Made by a program: the position numbers and the translations under genes. Shown piece by piece: positions 24,781 through 36,492 of a DNA stretch of 64,000 nt (position 1 is its first letter; each line of letters opens with the position of its first letter). The DNA is from Nannobrachium achirus (Eukaryota; Chordata; Actinopteri; Myctophiformes; Myctophidae), in the NCBI GenBank assembly GCA_963921795.1, contig OY997642.1, positions 59,280,927 to 59,344,926 of the forward strand, written 5' to 3'. The notes under the pieces were generated by a model, which was not told where the DNA came from, did not search any database, and was given only the letters and a program-made list of their open reading frames with translations.

Positions 24781-26162
24781 AAGGTACCTGACATTGAGGT
24801 GAGATCACTTTTAGTTTGGAGGAGGTCCCACTCACGCCATATGTCAAATCGACCGGCTTCATCGGGAATCGTGTGCTATCATTTTGCTAAGAGAAAGGCT
24901 GTATAGTTTAATCGATATTAATTTATTAGTGAATATTTTTTTCAATGGGGAGTCAATGGGGAAAATTAAAGACCCAGTGAAATGAAAAATAAGTTTTTCA
25001 CACTTTCCTAACACTAGATGCCAAAAAAAAATAAAAAATAAATAGAAAAGAAACACTTTTTGTGTATTTTTATATCAAAGGTCCCTAAATAGGCCATTCT
25101 TAATTATTTCCTGTGAACAGAAATGTGCTGTGTGATGACATAGATAGACTTTTTGAATATAAATGAACCTTTGATTGCATTCACCTGTTTGTTTCCCATT
25201 GCTGGCTCCCGTTACTCCCATTACTCAGATTTTACATCCCATCGCCTGAAGGGCTGGTCCCTTCTCATTGGTTCAGAAACACACAGGCTTCCCTTTCAGA
25301 CTGAAACTTACCCAAAATAGTCATTTCATTGGGTCTTTAATTTACCCATTCCAGTATTTTTCTCTCGGAAACGATAAGGCCTGAAGTTACAACACTTGGA
25401 GCGGAGGTTCATCATAATTACGAAAATGTACAAACAAATAATTACATCAGTCGGCCTCATGGTGGTGCTATAAAAATTCCCTTTTCCCTGGATTCCTTGG
25501 GTCATGACGCATCTCCCCTTATAGGCCCCGCCCATTTGCGTCTGGATAGATTTTCCGCCATTTTGAATTTTCTCCAAAACACACTTTTTGCTCCTTTTCC
25601 CACATATTTTCTCCAAATGTCACAAAAATTGGTACACAAGATCCTTGGACCCATGTGATAAACATACTCAAGCGATATGTCTAGTCCATACCGTTCGTCC
25701 GTAACCGGCTTCCAAAGCCAGCGGGAGGGGCCTGTTTCGCAGAAAATAGCCATAAATCACAAACAAAACATCCAGTCAACACCACATTTTAACCACAAGT
25801 CGTGGGTGGAATACTCAAAGAATCCCCAAAAGCATTTCCACTTCGACCCATAGGGTGCACCACAAACGAGTAAAACGTAACCGTTTCGTGCCAAAACGCG
25901 TTTTTCAGGGGGAGCGACCCTGTCAAAACGAAACACAAACGATCTCGGGATCACCTGGCAAAACTTGTGGGAGGAGCCTATTTTTTAAAAACAACAAACC
26001 ATATCCTTACATCACAAACGCATCCAAACGGCACCTTTTCCAATTGTGCGTCACACGGCCCCGACTGTATCCGTCCCAACGTCGTCTCCCTCGGGCCCCG
26101 ACTTTTTCCTCGGGGTCCCGGCGGCGCATCCCCGCGACTCGCGCCGGGGCAGAGCGGGCAAC
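24781..26162. other. Repeat-derived, no gene
   Basis: 24770-24815 resembles the GGTACCTGACATTGA..GAGGTGAG segment at 43115-43145. 25440-25700 resembles the GGTGGTGCTATA / TTTTCTCCAA...CATGTGAT family seen at 45540-45800. The last about 170 bases are GC-rich and end in GCAAC, which forms the target duplication of the next element. No exon or intact ORF is supported. Confidence 0.55.
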
Positions 26163-26393
26163 TGTCGTGTAATGCTATTACAAAAGGGTTCTTGCTACGA
26201 CGAGGTACAATAATACTGTAGGCTTTATTCAGACACACGCGTTACACACCGGCACTGTAGGAATGTCATTCATCCTACTGTCTGTATTTAGCGTCCTCCA
26301 TATAAGGCATGTCCGGGCATATGGGCAGTACCAACTAACACAGGGGTGTCTGGACTAAACCATTATACTGTGTATCTAGTCGATCACACCACA
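26163..26393 (-). repeat. 3' LTR, gypsy element 2
   Basis: 231 bp, identical to 30732-30962 except for one base near its left end (TGTCG against TGTTG). Confidence 0.93.
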
Positions 26394-26675
26394 TCTCCCC
26401 CTTTAAGTAAAACAATAAATCTTTTCAATTGTTTTTCTGCAATAATAAAGCATGCACAACTTAAGCAAAAATATTCAAAACGTTTTCCTTTTTTTCCCAA
26501 AATTACTTAGTCCCCTTAACAATGCCTACATAACCATAATATAAACATTTGCACGGTGGTAATCAAATAATCAAGCCTCATCTACAGTTGCATCAAAAAT
26601 CAAACATCAGTTTACAACCATTCTTTTTTTTCTCTTTTTACATTTCTTTTTTTTCACATTTTCTTTTCTTTTCAC

Positions 26676-29600
26676 TCACAAGTCCAGTCTAATGGGTTTC
26701 ACTATTGGTCTCCCAGACCTTGTTCTGGGAATACTGGATTGTGGGCTAGCTCTGGGTGTTGGGACCTTTGGGGCTGATACAGGAGTGGGCACAGCAGCGG
26801 GGGCTGGAGAATTCTCCAGTGTGGTGCTACTGTTTTCAGGCCCACCCATTGGAATCAGGTGGTGGCGGTTTCTGCGTACAGTCCCATGGGGCACATCGAC
26901 CATGTAGGATCGTGGCGTTGTGTGTGTGCCAACCACAGTCCCTGTGACCTTTGAGTCCGTCACCCACACCTCTTGTCCAGGTGTAAGTTTGCTGAGAACA
27001 TGCGCCCGGTGACGCTTGTCAAAGCGATTCTGTTCCGCCAGTCTCATCTCCTTCTCCTTCGAGCTGACAGTCGCGCTGTGGGGAAGAGACGGGTTCAGCA
27101 GTGATGGGAGGGTCGGGACAGTGGTCCTGAGTCTGCGACCCATCAGTAGTTCCGCTGGGCTGAAGCCGTTCTGGAGAGGAGTCGACCGGTATGCAAGCAA
27201 GGCAAGGTAGGGATCCTCAGCTTTCTTGAGGAGATTTTTAACAGTCTGAACTGCGCGCTCAGCCTCACCGTTGCTTTGCGGGAACTTGGGACTGCTGGTG
27301 ACATGTTCGAATCCATAGTTCGCAGCAAAGGTCGAGAAGCTCTGCGCAGCAAACTGGGGCCCATTGTCCGTCAGTAAAGTCTCGGGGACCCCATGACGGG
27401 CAAACATGGACTTAAGGTGTACAGTGATGTCAGCAGATTTAGTGAGGGAAAGATTTGCTACTTCCACGTACCTGGAATAGTAGTCAACGACCAGCAAGTA
27501 CATTTTCCCCTTCAAGGCAAACAAGTCCGCCCCTAGCTTCTGCCAGGGCCTCTCTGGGAGTACAGTAGGCATGAGCGGTTCAGTGTGGTTCGTGCGCTCC
27601 TTAATGCACGTTCTACAGTTCTGGACCAGTTCATTGAGCTGTTGGCTTAGGCCAGGCCACCACACGCTTTGTCTAGCGCGCTCCCGGCACTTCACCACTC
27701 CCTGGTGACCCTCATGTAGCTTCGCTAGGACGTCGTTCCTCATGGCTGACGGAATAACTAGTCTTGTCCCCTTCAACAGGAGACCATCGTGGACGGTGAG
27801 AAAGGCACGTTCTGCCCAATACCGTTTCAGGATACCGTTGCAGGAACTGTTCTCATTCCAACCATCCTGACACAGTTTCATGACAGCAGAGCACACATTG
27901 TCGGCCTTGAGGGTCTCCCTCAGCGTGTCCATGTAGGTGGCGCTCACTGGAAGATTGTCCATGATGCTGTCTACATAGATATTTGTGCTCTCCATGAACT
28001 CATTATCCGCACGTGTTGCTTCGGCATGCAACGGCGCACGCGACAGAGTGTCGGCCGTCCACAGGTCCTTTCCTGCGACATGAGAAATTGTGTATGAGTA
28101 TCCCATGAGCCTCATTCTGAAACGCTGTATGCGTGGAGGTAGGGTGTCCAAGGCTTGAGCCCCTAGGAGACTCAGCAGAGGCTTGTGATCGGTCTCTAAT
28201 TCAAAGTGCTGCCCTAGTAGGAAGTCTCTGAAGCGTTCACATGCCCAAGTGAGTGCAAGGGCTTCCTTTTCGACCTGTGCGTACCTCTGTTCCACAGCCG
28301 TCAGATAACGCGATGCATAGGCTACAGGCCTCCATTCATCCGTCCATTTTTGCAGAAGCACTGCTCCCAACCCAAAGGAAGACGCGTCCGCTGACACCTT
28401 GGTCTCCTTGTTCGGGTCGTACAGCGCCAGCACAGGTGTGGATGAGAGCTCCTCTTTCAGCCTGTTGAAAGCATGGACTTGGTCAGCTCCCCAGACCCAG
28501 CAGTTTTTCTAAGAGAGCAGGTCCCTGAGGGCTTTGTCCTTCTCTGCTAGCTGTGGCACAAACTTTCCTAGCTGGTTCACCATGCCTAGGAAGCTGCGTA
28601 GCTCACTGACGTTCGTCGGCTCAGCCATCTCTCTGACCGCAGACGTTTTGGCTGGATCGGACATCACTCCTTTGTCCGAGATAATGTGGCCCAGGAACTT
28701 CACTTCCTGTGTTGAGATTTCACATTTCTCGACGTTGAGTGTCATGCCTGCATCCACCATCTTCTTCAGGACAGCGTGAAGCCGAGAGTCATGTTCCTCC
28801 TGTGTGGTCCCCCACACCAGCAGGTCGTCCATATGACACACGACTCCTTCCAGGCCTTCGGTGACCTGGGTGACCATCCTGTTCTGGAAATGTTCGGGTG
28901 CAGAGGCTATCCCAAACGGCAGTCGGTTGAAGTAGAACCTCCCGAAGGGCGTAATAAAGGTAGTCAGTTTTGCTGACTCCTCAGCCAACGGAATTTGCCA
29001 GAACCCCATGTTGGCGTCGAGCTTGCTGAAGATCTTGGCTCCAGCTAGTGAGCCCAGGGTCTGCTCAACGGATGGGAGGATGTACTTTTCTCTCCGCACT
29101 GACTCATTTAGCTTGGTTAGGTCAACACATATACGTGGATCAGCATTCTTTTTAGGCACCACCACCATGCCTGAGCACCAATCTGTGGGCTCCTCCACTC
29201 TGCTGATGACGGTCATTTTCTGCATGCGCTCCAGCTCTTTTTTGACTTTGGGCATTAAAGGGAGAGGGATCCGTCGTGGAGTTTTAAGCGAGTACGGTAC
29301 CGCATCTGGCTGTAGCTTGATGGTGTAAGGCTGCTCTATCATGCCTAGACCGCTGCATAGTTTTGGATAACAGTCTTTCAGGGTCTGCATGTTAATGCTG
29401 TCCAGGCGAGCTACTAGGCCCAGCTTCACACTGGCTGACCTACCAAGTAGAGCTGTGTGTAGGCTCTTGATCACAAACACTTCCTCTACAGTCTCTCTTT
29501 CTCCCCTCTGCAGCAGGATGTCCGTGGCCCCCAACACATCCAGTTGGGCACCACCTGGACCCAGCAGGGGTTTAGGTGCTTTGTGTAGGGAGGGCTTGTT

Positions 29601-30656
29601 ACGGGTGTACACTGCATCGAACACATAGTCTGGAATCACAGTTACATCCGCGCCGGTGTCAATTTTAAATTTGACTTTTTTGTTTTTCAACATCAAATTA
29701 ACTGTCCATGGGTCTTTTCCTGCTGTCACTGTCCCTAAAAATAGGCTGTCGTCCTCTGAGTCTTCCTGAACCTCATTGACTGACTTGGCTGACAGGCACA
29801 CACGTCTGTAGTGTCCTTTTTTTCCACAGCCACGACATGTGACATCATTAGCAGGGCACTGACTAGGATGATGTGATGGACTTTTTCCACATTTGCGACA
29901 CTGCTTATTTTTCTCTGTATTAGCATAATTTCCTTTTTCTTTCTGGAAATTTGGCTTTTTGCGATACTGCTGCTTGCCTTTAAATGCAACTCTATCCACA
30001 GAGCGTGACTCTTTAGCACATGTATCACCGTGAAGACTTGTCTGCTGCCGCTTGATTTCTTCACTCTGCCTTGCCATAGCTATTGCCTTGTCTAAAGTGA
30101 GGTCTTTGTCCATCTGCATACGTTCAGACAACCTTTTGTCAGCTTGTCCTACCACAAGCCTGTCTCTGATTAATTCGTTATGCAGAGCACCATATTCACA
30201 ATATTCTGACAAAGTGTATAAAGCAGTCACAAAAGAATCCACACTTTCATTTTCCTCTTGCTTCCTCATGTTAAAGCGTGCTCTCTCATATATCACATTC
30301 TTTGTGACAATGAAGAATCTGTGGAATGCATCCCTTACCGCTTCATATTGCCGCATCCGTGCATATGACAGGTTCAGTCCTTTCAAGACGTCATCCGCTT
30401 CGTCGCCCATACAGTACATAAGAGTGTTTATTTGACTTTCCTGGGAAGATGAGTGAAGATTGCTGGCTTGCCGAAACCTTTCGAACCTCCTAATCCATCT
30501 CTCCCAGTCCTGCGGTTTGCTGAAGTCAAACTGGTCCGGAGGTTGAATGCTGAACGTCGCACCAGGCACCGGTACAGCCGCCGCTTGCGCCGCCGACGCT
30601 GAAGCATCCCCGCCGGTCCGCTGGTCTCGCTCCTCCGCATCCTCGGAACCAGGCAT
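26676..30656 (-). CDS. gag-pol: Gag-Pol polyprotein, gypsy element 2, one in-frame amber
   Basis: The frame opens with MPGSEDAEERDQRTG. Domains, residue numbers approximate: Gag (1-240); two zinc knuckles CRKCGKSPSHHPSQC and CRGCGKKGHYRRVC (about 250-286); aspartic protease IDTGADVTVIP (about 334); RT with LDANMGFWQIPLA (about 549) and HMDDLLVWG (about 607). A TAG at 28509-28511 follows LRDLLS. The same frame then resumes with RNase H (VSADASSFGLGAVLL), the HHCC integrase finger, a DDE core including LTDNGPQFAA, and a C-terminal VRRNRHHLIP tail. Order is the normal gypsy order (RT-RH-IN), unlike the Gmr1-like neighbour. Together with almost identical LTRs, the single stop suggests a very recent insertion. 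The mag/SURL lineage is my reading of the two knuckles and the RT blocks and needs a tree. Confidence 0.9.
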
Positions 30657-30731
30657 CGTGTCGTTTAATGCTCCCGACTTTAAACTTTATAAACAAACTC
30701 TAGACGCTCGCTCGTAGTCACTCTGACACCA

Positions 30732-30962
30732 TGTTGTGTAATGCTATTACAAAAGGGTTCTTGCTACGACGAGGTACAATAATACTGTAGGCTTTATTCA
30801 GACACACGCGTTACACACCGGCACTGTAGGAATGTCATTCATCCTACTGTCTGTATTTAGCGTCCTCCATATAAGGCATGTCCGGGCATATGGGCAGTAC
30901 CAACTAACACAGGGGTGTCTGGACTAAACCATTATACTGTGTATCTAGTCGATCACACCACA
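30732..30962 (-). repeat. 5' LTR, gypsy element 2
   Basis: 231-bp LTR with TSD GCAAC at 30963-30967. Its last bases on the minus strand border a PBS-like TGGTGTCAGAGTG. Confidence 0.93.
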
Positions 30963-30967
30963 GCAAC

Positions 30968-31746
30968 CACACTCGCAATTTCACAAGTTGCACATTTTCT
31001 AGTTATTTATCTATCAAGTTCTCCTCAAACCTTTGGCACCTTTCTACTCCTACATACTTACACTGAAAATCGATATTCAAACATCAATGTGTTCAGCTTA
31101 CTGTGTGCTATTACTTTTGGCCAAAGGATGGCGCTGTAGGAAGCCTTTGAAAGTGCAAACTTTGAACAGGTGTATATCTCATGCTCTGTTTGACGTACAG
31201 CCATGAAACCTGGACACACATATGCGTCTCCTCATGCCGAACAATTTTGACACTCTGACTTTTGACCTTTGACCTTTAGATCTCCCACCATTTTGAAATA
31301 TATGAAAAAACAGTAAAATTCTATCTCCTCCTGGAATTTTCGCGTCACGCTCACAGAACCTTTTTCACATGAACTTTGGACCAATATGGTCAAACTGTCT
31401 GGTCGGATTTTTTTTTTAAAGAGAAACATTATTCTTTAATAATTCAATGAATATTGCAGTTTTATGCAAATTATTCTTCTGCCTCTAAGTCACACGTTCA
31501 TGGCATTTGGCAAAGATGTAGAGGGTTAGTCCAAATATCACTGAAACCAATCTTAATCCAATTGGCCAAAGGGGGGCGCTATACGAAGTGTTTGAAAATT
31601 CAAACTTTAAACGGGCATAAGTCATGCCTCGTTTCGTTTGAAGACATGCAAGTTGCTTACACGCGTGCCTTGACTCAAGCGGAAGACATCTGTGTCTTTG
31701 TTTTTGTTGCGACCAAAGGTTGCATTATACCCTGAAAAACCTTGTA

Positions 31747-31790
<44 letters not shown>

Positions 31791-31800
31791 GGCTGTATAG
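30968..31800. repeat. Inverted copies of the dispersed unit, then (TCTG)n
   Basis: 31110-31720 is the reverse complement of the family at 720-1510, again with two units, sharing CCAATTGGCCAAAGG and the ACGCGTGCCTTGACTCAAGC segment. 31749-31790 is a (TCTG)n tract. No gene is seen. Confidence 0.75.
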
Positions 31801-31824
31801 GAAGTGATGTCAGTGTGATGTCAG

Positions 31825-32930
31825 CAGTGTTGGGCAAGTTACTTTAAAAAAGTAACTTATTACTTTACTAGTTACTGCTCTGAAAAAGTAACTTGTTACG
31901 TTACTAGTTACTAAATTATAAAAGTAACTAGTTACTAGTTACCTTACTTTACTTTAAAAAATATATATAATCAAAACGAAGCATTCTGGAAGTTACACTT
32001 TTTTTTTCTTCTTTTTTTTAGGGGGCTTCTTTTTAGGGGGACCTTATAAAGAAAAAAGACAACTCCCTGTCATTGTAGCAATTATGCATATAAATGCAGT
32101 GGAACAATAAAGCTAAAGATATTTTTAGAAATGTTGACAGGCATATATTCATTGTAGCCTTTTTCAAACCAAGTTGTGAACTTATCGTAGTGCTCTGCAA
32201 GACGACTAGTTCTCTGAAGGCAACAGACTGAAAGGTTGCGATGGAAAGCATAATTGATCAAGAAGCATGTTTCATATCTAGCTAGCACTTGCATTACGTG
32301 GCTTGGCAATCAATCTGTTTGGTTCACTCTGGGTGATATGCTGTGGCGATTTTGGTGGAGTAGATTTTAGCGCAATTTATCTCCACAAAGTTAAAATAAT
32401 GTTTCCAAGCTGCAAAGCTGCTGTTGTCTCGAGATCTCGCCAGCATTTGGAGACACGGTCGAGAACTCTCCGCACCGTCTCTCTTCACCTTTTATGTGAC
32501 AATGTGTGTGCGTTGGCTTTAAGTTTGTGTGTATTTTTTAAGACCCGCCCAAGTCCGTCTCTGATTGGCTTAGCCTGAAGCTTTAAGCTAGGTCAACCAA
32601 TCATTGCTCCTCTACAGTGCATCAACTTAGTGTGGTAGGCCAGGCACGTCTTTCACTTGACTATGAGAGTTACCACAGACAGGCAGAGGCAGTTTATGAC
32701 AGGCAGCAGACAGGGAGGCTCCGCTCTGCTGCCGCTCTCAGTCTGCTCTCCGCTGCACTGCGGAGAGAAACAGTTAATTTGGACCACTGAAAGTAACTAG
32801 CCACTTTACACCACAGTAACTAGAACGGCGTTATTGAATGGGAAAGGTAACGAGTTATGTTATTAGTTACCGAGAAAAGTAGTTTCGTTACGTAACGCTG
32901 TTACAAGTAACAACGTTCTTCCCAACACTG
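31825..32930. mobile_element. hAT-type element, 1106 bp
   Basis: Ends CAGTGTTGGGCAAG and TTCCCAACACTG are flanked by a perfect 8-bp duplication GATGTCAG (31817-31824, 32931-32938). AAAGTAACT / AGTTACTT-rich subterminal regions lie at both ends. No transposase frame. Confidence 0.92.
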
Positions 32931-32938
32931 GATGTCAG

Positions 32939-34059
32939 TGAGTCACAGTGATGTGGTACAGAATGACTCACATATGGGCATAAAAAGGATGTCACGTGAC
33001 ATCACTTCCTGTACTGACAGTCAGACAAGCTACAAGATTTATCAGGGTATAAAAGTCCATAGATGATCATTCCCAGAAAAAGAAAAAAAAAACTTTTATG
33101 CGTGACATCACCTCCTGTACTGACAGTCAGACAAGCTACGAGATTTATCAGGGTATAAAAGTCCATATATGGTCATTCACAGAAAAATAAAAAATAAATG
33201 TTATGCCCTTACATGGAGATGTCATAAATCCCAGGCCGAAAATGAGAATGTTAGGGTACCCCCTTATATATGGAGATCCACAGGCATCAAACCAAGGCCC
33301 TAACTCACCAAGGCCCTGCTTGGCATTACTAATTAACGTACGTTTTATGCCCATATATGGAGATTCCTATATTGTCAATATTAAGGACCTTATTAACTCA
33401 TATGCTGCCATTTAACAATACCTTCGTACTCTTTAACTGCCATTCGTCTCCATAGACTTCCATGTAATTCATAGTGCACGGATCATGCACACCCATGCCT
33501 AGATAATGCACCACGTGTGTCCACATTGCTCACAGCTTTCAAACAAAAAAATCCGAATGGAAATCCGTTCAGGCATTCATGAGATAGCAGCCATTATGTT
33601 TTACACTGTTGTGAGCTTGGAGGTCTGCTACCTGAGTTGTATGGGGGTTGTATGGGGGTTAAACAAGCAATTTCGCGATCGCTATCATGCCTACTAACGT
33701 TTTTGGGGTCCAAAAAAAATTTAAAAAAAAAAAAAAAAAATTTTTTTTTTTTTTTTTTTTTTTAATTTACGGGATTCACGGGCGTGGCAGGGTGGTACAA
33801 CGGGATTTTTAAGGGATTCACGTTTTTGGCAGTTAATGAGTTAAGGATATTATGTTATCAATATTAAGGACATATATGGGAATGTCCATATTTGGTAATG
33901 TCCATATATGGGCATGTTTTGACATAACATAACTATCATGAAGGGGTCTCCATTTATGAGTAACTGGTCCCATATACATCACTGGCCAGATGGCCAAGAG
34001 GTCGCATGTCAACCTGAGGTCGCAAGTCACCCTGAGGTGTCTTACTAGTTAAATAAGCT
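32939..34059. repeat. Short tandem and dispersed repeats, no gene
   Basis: 33000-33190 holds two copies of a roughly 95-bp unit (ACATCAC(C/T)TCCTGTACTGACAGTCAGACAAG...GTATAAAAGTCCATA). 33195-33960 contains repeated TATGCCC..CATGGAGAT motifs also found at 49260-49460, and an A/T homopolymer patch at 33715-33765. Nothing coding is supported. Confidence 0.65.
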
Positions 34060-34790
34060 CCACCTTTTGATTTTCCGCCATTTTGAGCAGTTTGTAAAAC
34101 GCTTAAACACGGTTTTATCCTGGGATTTTCGCGTCTCGTGCACTGAACTTTTTTATACATGAACTTTGGATCTATATCTAAAGATCTGTCTGATCGGATT
34201 TTTTTAATTGTTTTTTTTTTATAATTCAATGAATATTGCAGTTTTATGCAAATTATTCTTCTGCCTCTAAAACATACACGCAAAGTCACATTTTCATGAC
34301 GAAATAGTGTAGAGGGTTAGTTCAAATATCACTGAAACCAATCTTACCCCTAATGGCCAAAGGGGGGCGCTATATAATTTTGAGCAGTTTGTAAAACATC
34401 TGACAGTGCACAATGTTTTAAATAATATGAATAAAAATAAATATAGCTGCAAGCAGCGATAAAGTGGCCAAAAACGCCTCAAATCATGAACACAGCCTGC
34501 GATGTGCGTGAAATCTTGCATGCACATTCCCACTAGGTCAAGGAACAGATACCACCCTTCTCACATTGGCCTGTTATAGCGCCACCAGCGGGTCAACTTT
34601 TTCATAACACATTTTTGGAACAAAATGCCTTAAATCACGCATGCAGCGTCCAATTGCATCAGTAACGTCAAAGATAGCACTGCCTGCGATCTTGACATTT
34701 TGTACTTTTATAGCCATTATTTTTTGGCTTGAAGCGAGCCCACAATTGTTTCGAAGGAACAATATTTTCTAGTTTTGAATATAAGACTGT
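34060..34790. repeat. Two dispersed repeat families, no gene
   Basis: 34060-34390 is an inverted relative of the 720-1510 family. 34438-34760 begins AGCTGCAAGCAGCGATAAAG and carries TTATAGCGCCACCAGCGGGT, a family also at 45400-45560 and 45870-46080. Related GCTGCTTGCAGCTTTAATT ends occur at 62700. Confidence 0.7.
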
Positions 34791-35358
34791 ATGTGCCACG
34801 GTGCCAATGTAAGCAGGCATACGATGTGAAGATTTGGAATAGGCCTACCATTTTTTTCTCATATTCAATTAATTAACGCTGGCTTTTGACCATGTAGATT
34901 GATGTCCCAAAGATTAAAATCATATCAAATGACCTAGGCTAATTTATATCAAATTGGGGGTCCTTGAGAAGGAAATGGCAAGGAATCACTGCAGGTTAAA
35001 CTGTAGATTGTGTAGAATATAATTAATTCACAGAAAACGCAGATTGTGTAGAATAATTAATTCACAGAAAATGCTATAACATAATGGAAACGGTATATTT
35101 GTTGCTAAAATGTATATTGAATAACTAAATGTAAACATTAGTTGTTTACAAGGCTATAGCTATAGTCTTACAGAGAGGTGGACTATAGAGATAAGATTCT
35201 CTCTCTCCTTCATTGCGCGACAGTGAAGCAGCAGTGGTTCTCAAACTTTTTCATGTCAAGGACACTTATCAGCCCACGGACCCCCATTTGAAAAGCTAAC
35301 CCCAGAGTTAGTGTCGAGAGTCCTTGAGCAAGACTCTGAACCCCTATTAGCACATAAA

Positions 35359-35409
<51 letters not shown>

Positions 35410-36159
35410 GCATATGTATATGTTACATTATGTTTGGGTAACTCAGGACGGTAAGAGTAAGAGCGCTTGTTTTGTCGTTCACCACACACTAATCACCACC
35501 AGATGTCGACGACAGCCCATAGACAGCCATTCACTAGTGCAGGCGCTGACGTCACTCGTTTGCGACTCTCTTTCTTTATTTACTAGCCTAGCTGGGCGGT
35601 GTTTAGCCATTAGCTTAGCCATTAGCTTAGCCATTAGCTTACTATGAGCGTTTATCGTGGGCTTGCCCAGGCCTTACGGCCTGGGCATAAATATAACGAT
35701 TGCATTCACCACGGCTTCGTAACTTGCGCGGCGCTCCGCCGGCCGCGCGGCCCTGGCCCGCTCTTCGCGGCCACTCGCGCCTGCGGCACTCGGGGGCGAA
35801 GAGCAGGACCAAGGTCCGCTGGCCTTCGCGCCGCTTGCAATGTCGTGGACAATCGAGAGGCTCCGCCTGGAGGACGTTGTTGTGGGCGACCGCTTGTTCC
35901 GCCCCGTGCGGCACCACGAGTGCTCCGTTTCTCGACCGTCCTGTTTCTCTAACAAACCGTGACATATATATATATAAATGCTAATGCTAACGATAAAATG
36001 CTAATGTTAAAAAATGCTAATGCTAATGCTAAAAATGCTATAAATGCTAATGCTACAAATGCTAATGCTACACAATGCACACACTTAGCGAGCTGCAGGC
36101 CACACTCAAAATTTCGTAGACATGTTCTTTTCTTGTTTATTTATTTATTTATTTTTTAA
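34791..36159. other. Gene-free stretch with simple repeats and a GC-rich block
   Basis: 34791-35340 shows nothing recognisable apart from a duplicated GCAGATTGTGTAGAATA..AATTAATTCACAGAAAA segment. 35358-35408 is (AT)n. 35600-35640 repeats TTAGCCATTAGC. 35650-35960 is strongly GC- and CpG-rich with open frames on both strands that I do not trust. 35978-36075 repeats GCTAATGCTA. Confidence 0.6.
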
Positions 36160-36492
36160 TCAAAACCCATGGGTGAGTATCTAAGCACACAAAAGGGCGC
36201 ATTATCTTTTTTAGGTCTGATTTTGGGTATAAGGCATTCTTCTTGTGCTAGAGACTTAAAACGGATAGCCGCACCATCAACCCACTCCCGTTTATACCCT
36301 CTTTCAATGAAACGATTGGTCAAATCAGTAGCCTGTGCGTCATAGGCAGAATCTGAGCTGCAAACCCTCCTAGCCCTGTGGAATTGACTAATGGGCAGGC
36401 TGCTTATTAAATGTGTGGGATGAAAGCTATCCCCTCGTAAAATTGTATTTCTATCGGTGGGTTTGCGATACAGATCTGTCTGGGGTGGAGTC
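36160..36492 (-). pseudogene. Penelope-like reverse-transcriptase tail fragment
   Basis: The minus strand is open for about 110 codons without an ATG. It reads TDLYRKPTDRNTILRGDSFH, then PTHLISSLPISQFHRARRVC, then NRFIERGYKREW. The pattern YRKPTD..T.L...SFHP..L..S.P.SQF.R.RR is typical of Penelope-like elements just after RT. A hAT element with perfect 8-bp duplication begins exactly at 36493, so the fragment was broken by that insertion. Coding beyond it (38134 onward) is not convincing. I am fairly sure of the RT origin and less sure of the Penelope class. Confidence 0.6.

Larger units (their letters stand above)
26163..30962 (-). mobile_element. Ty3/gypsy LTR retrotransposon (mag/SURL-like), young
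   Basis: LTRs of 231 bp (26163-26393 and 30732-30962) begin TGT(C/T)GTGTAATGC and end CACACCACA. By eye they differ at a single base. A perfect 5-bp duplication GCAAC flanks the element (26158-26162, 30963-30967). On the minus strand the PBS region TGGTGTCAGAGTG follows the 5' LTR, and an AAAGGGGGAGA polypurine tract precedes the 3' LTR. Gag-Pol is one frame except for one amber codon. Confidence 0.93.

Noticed and set aside
35642-35965. Proteins encoded on both strands of the GC-rich block
   Set aside because: Open frames are expected on both strands of GC-rich DNA; compositions are Arg/Pro/Gly-biased with no recognisable domain.
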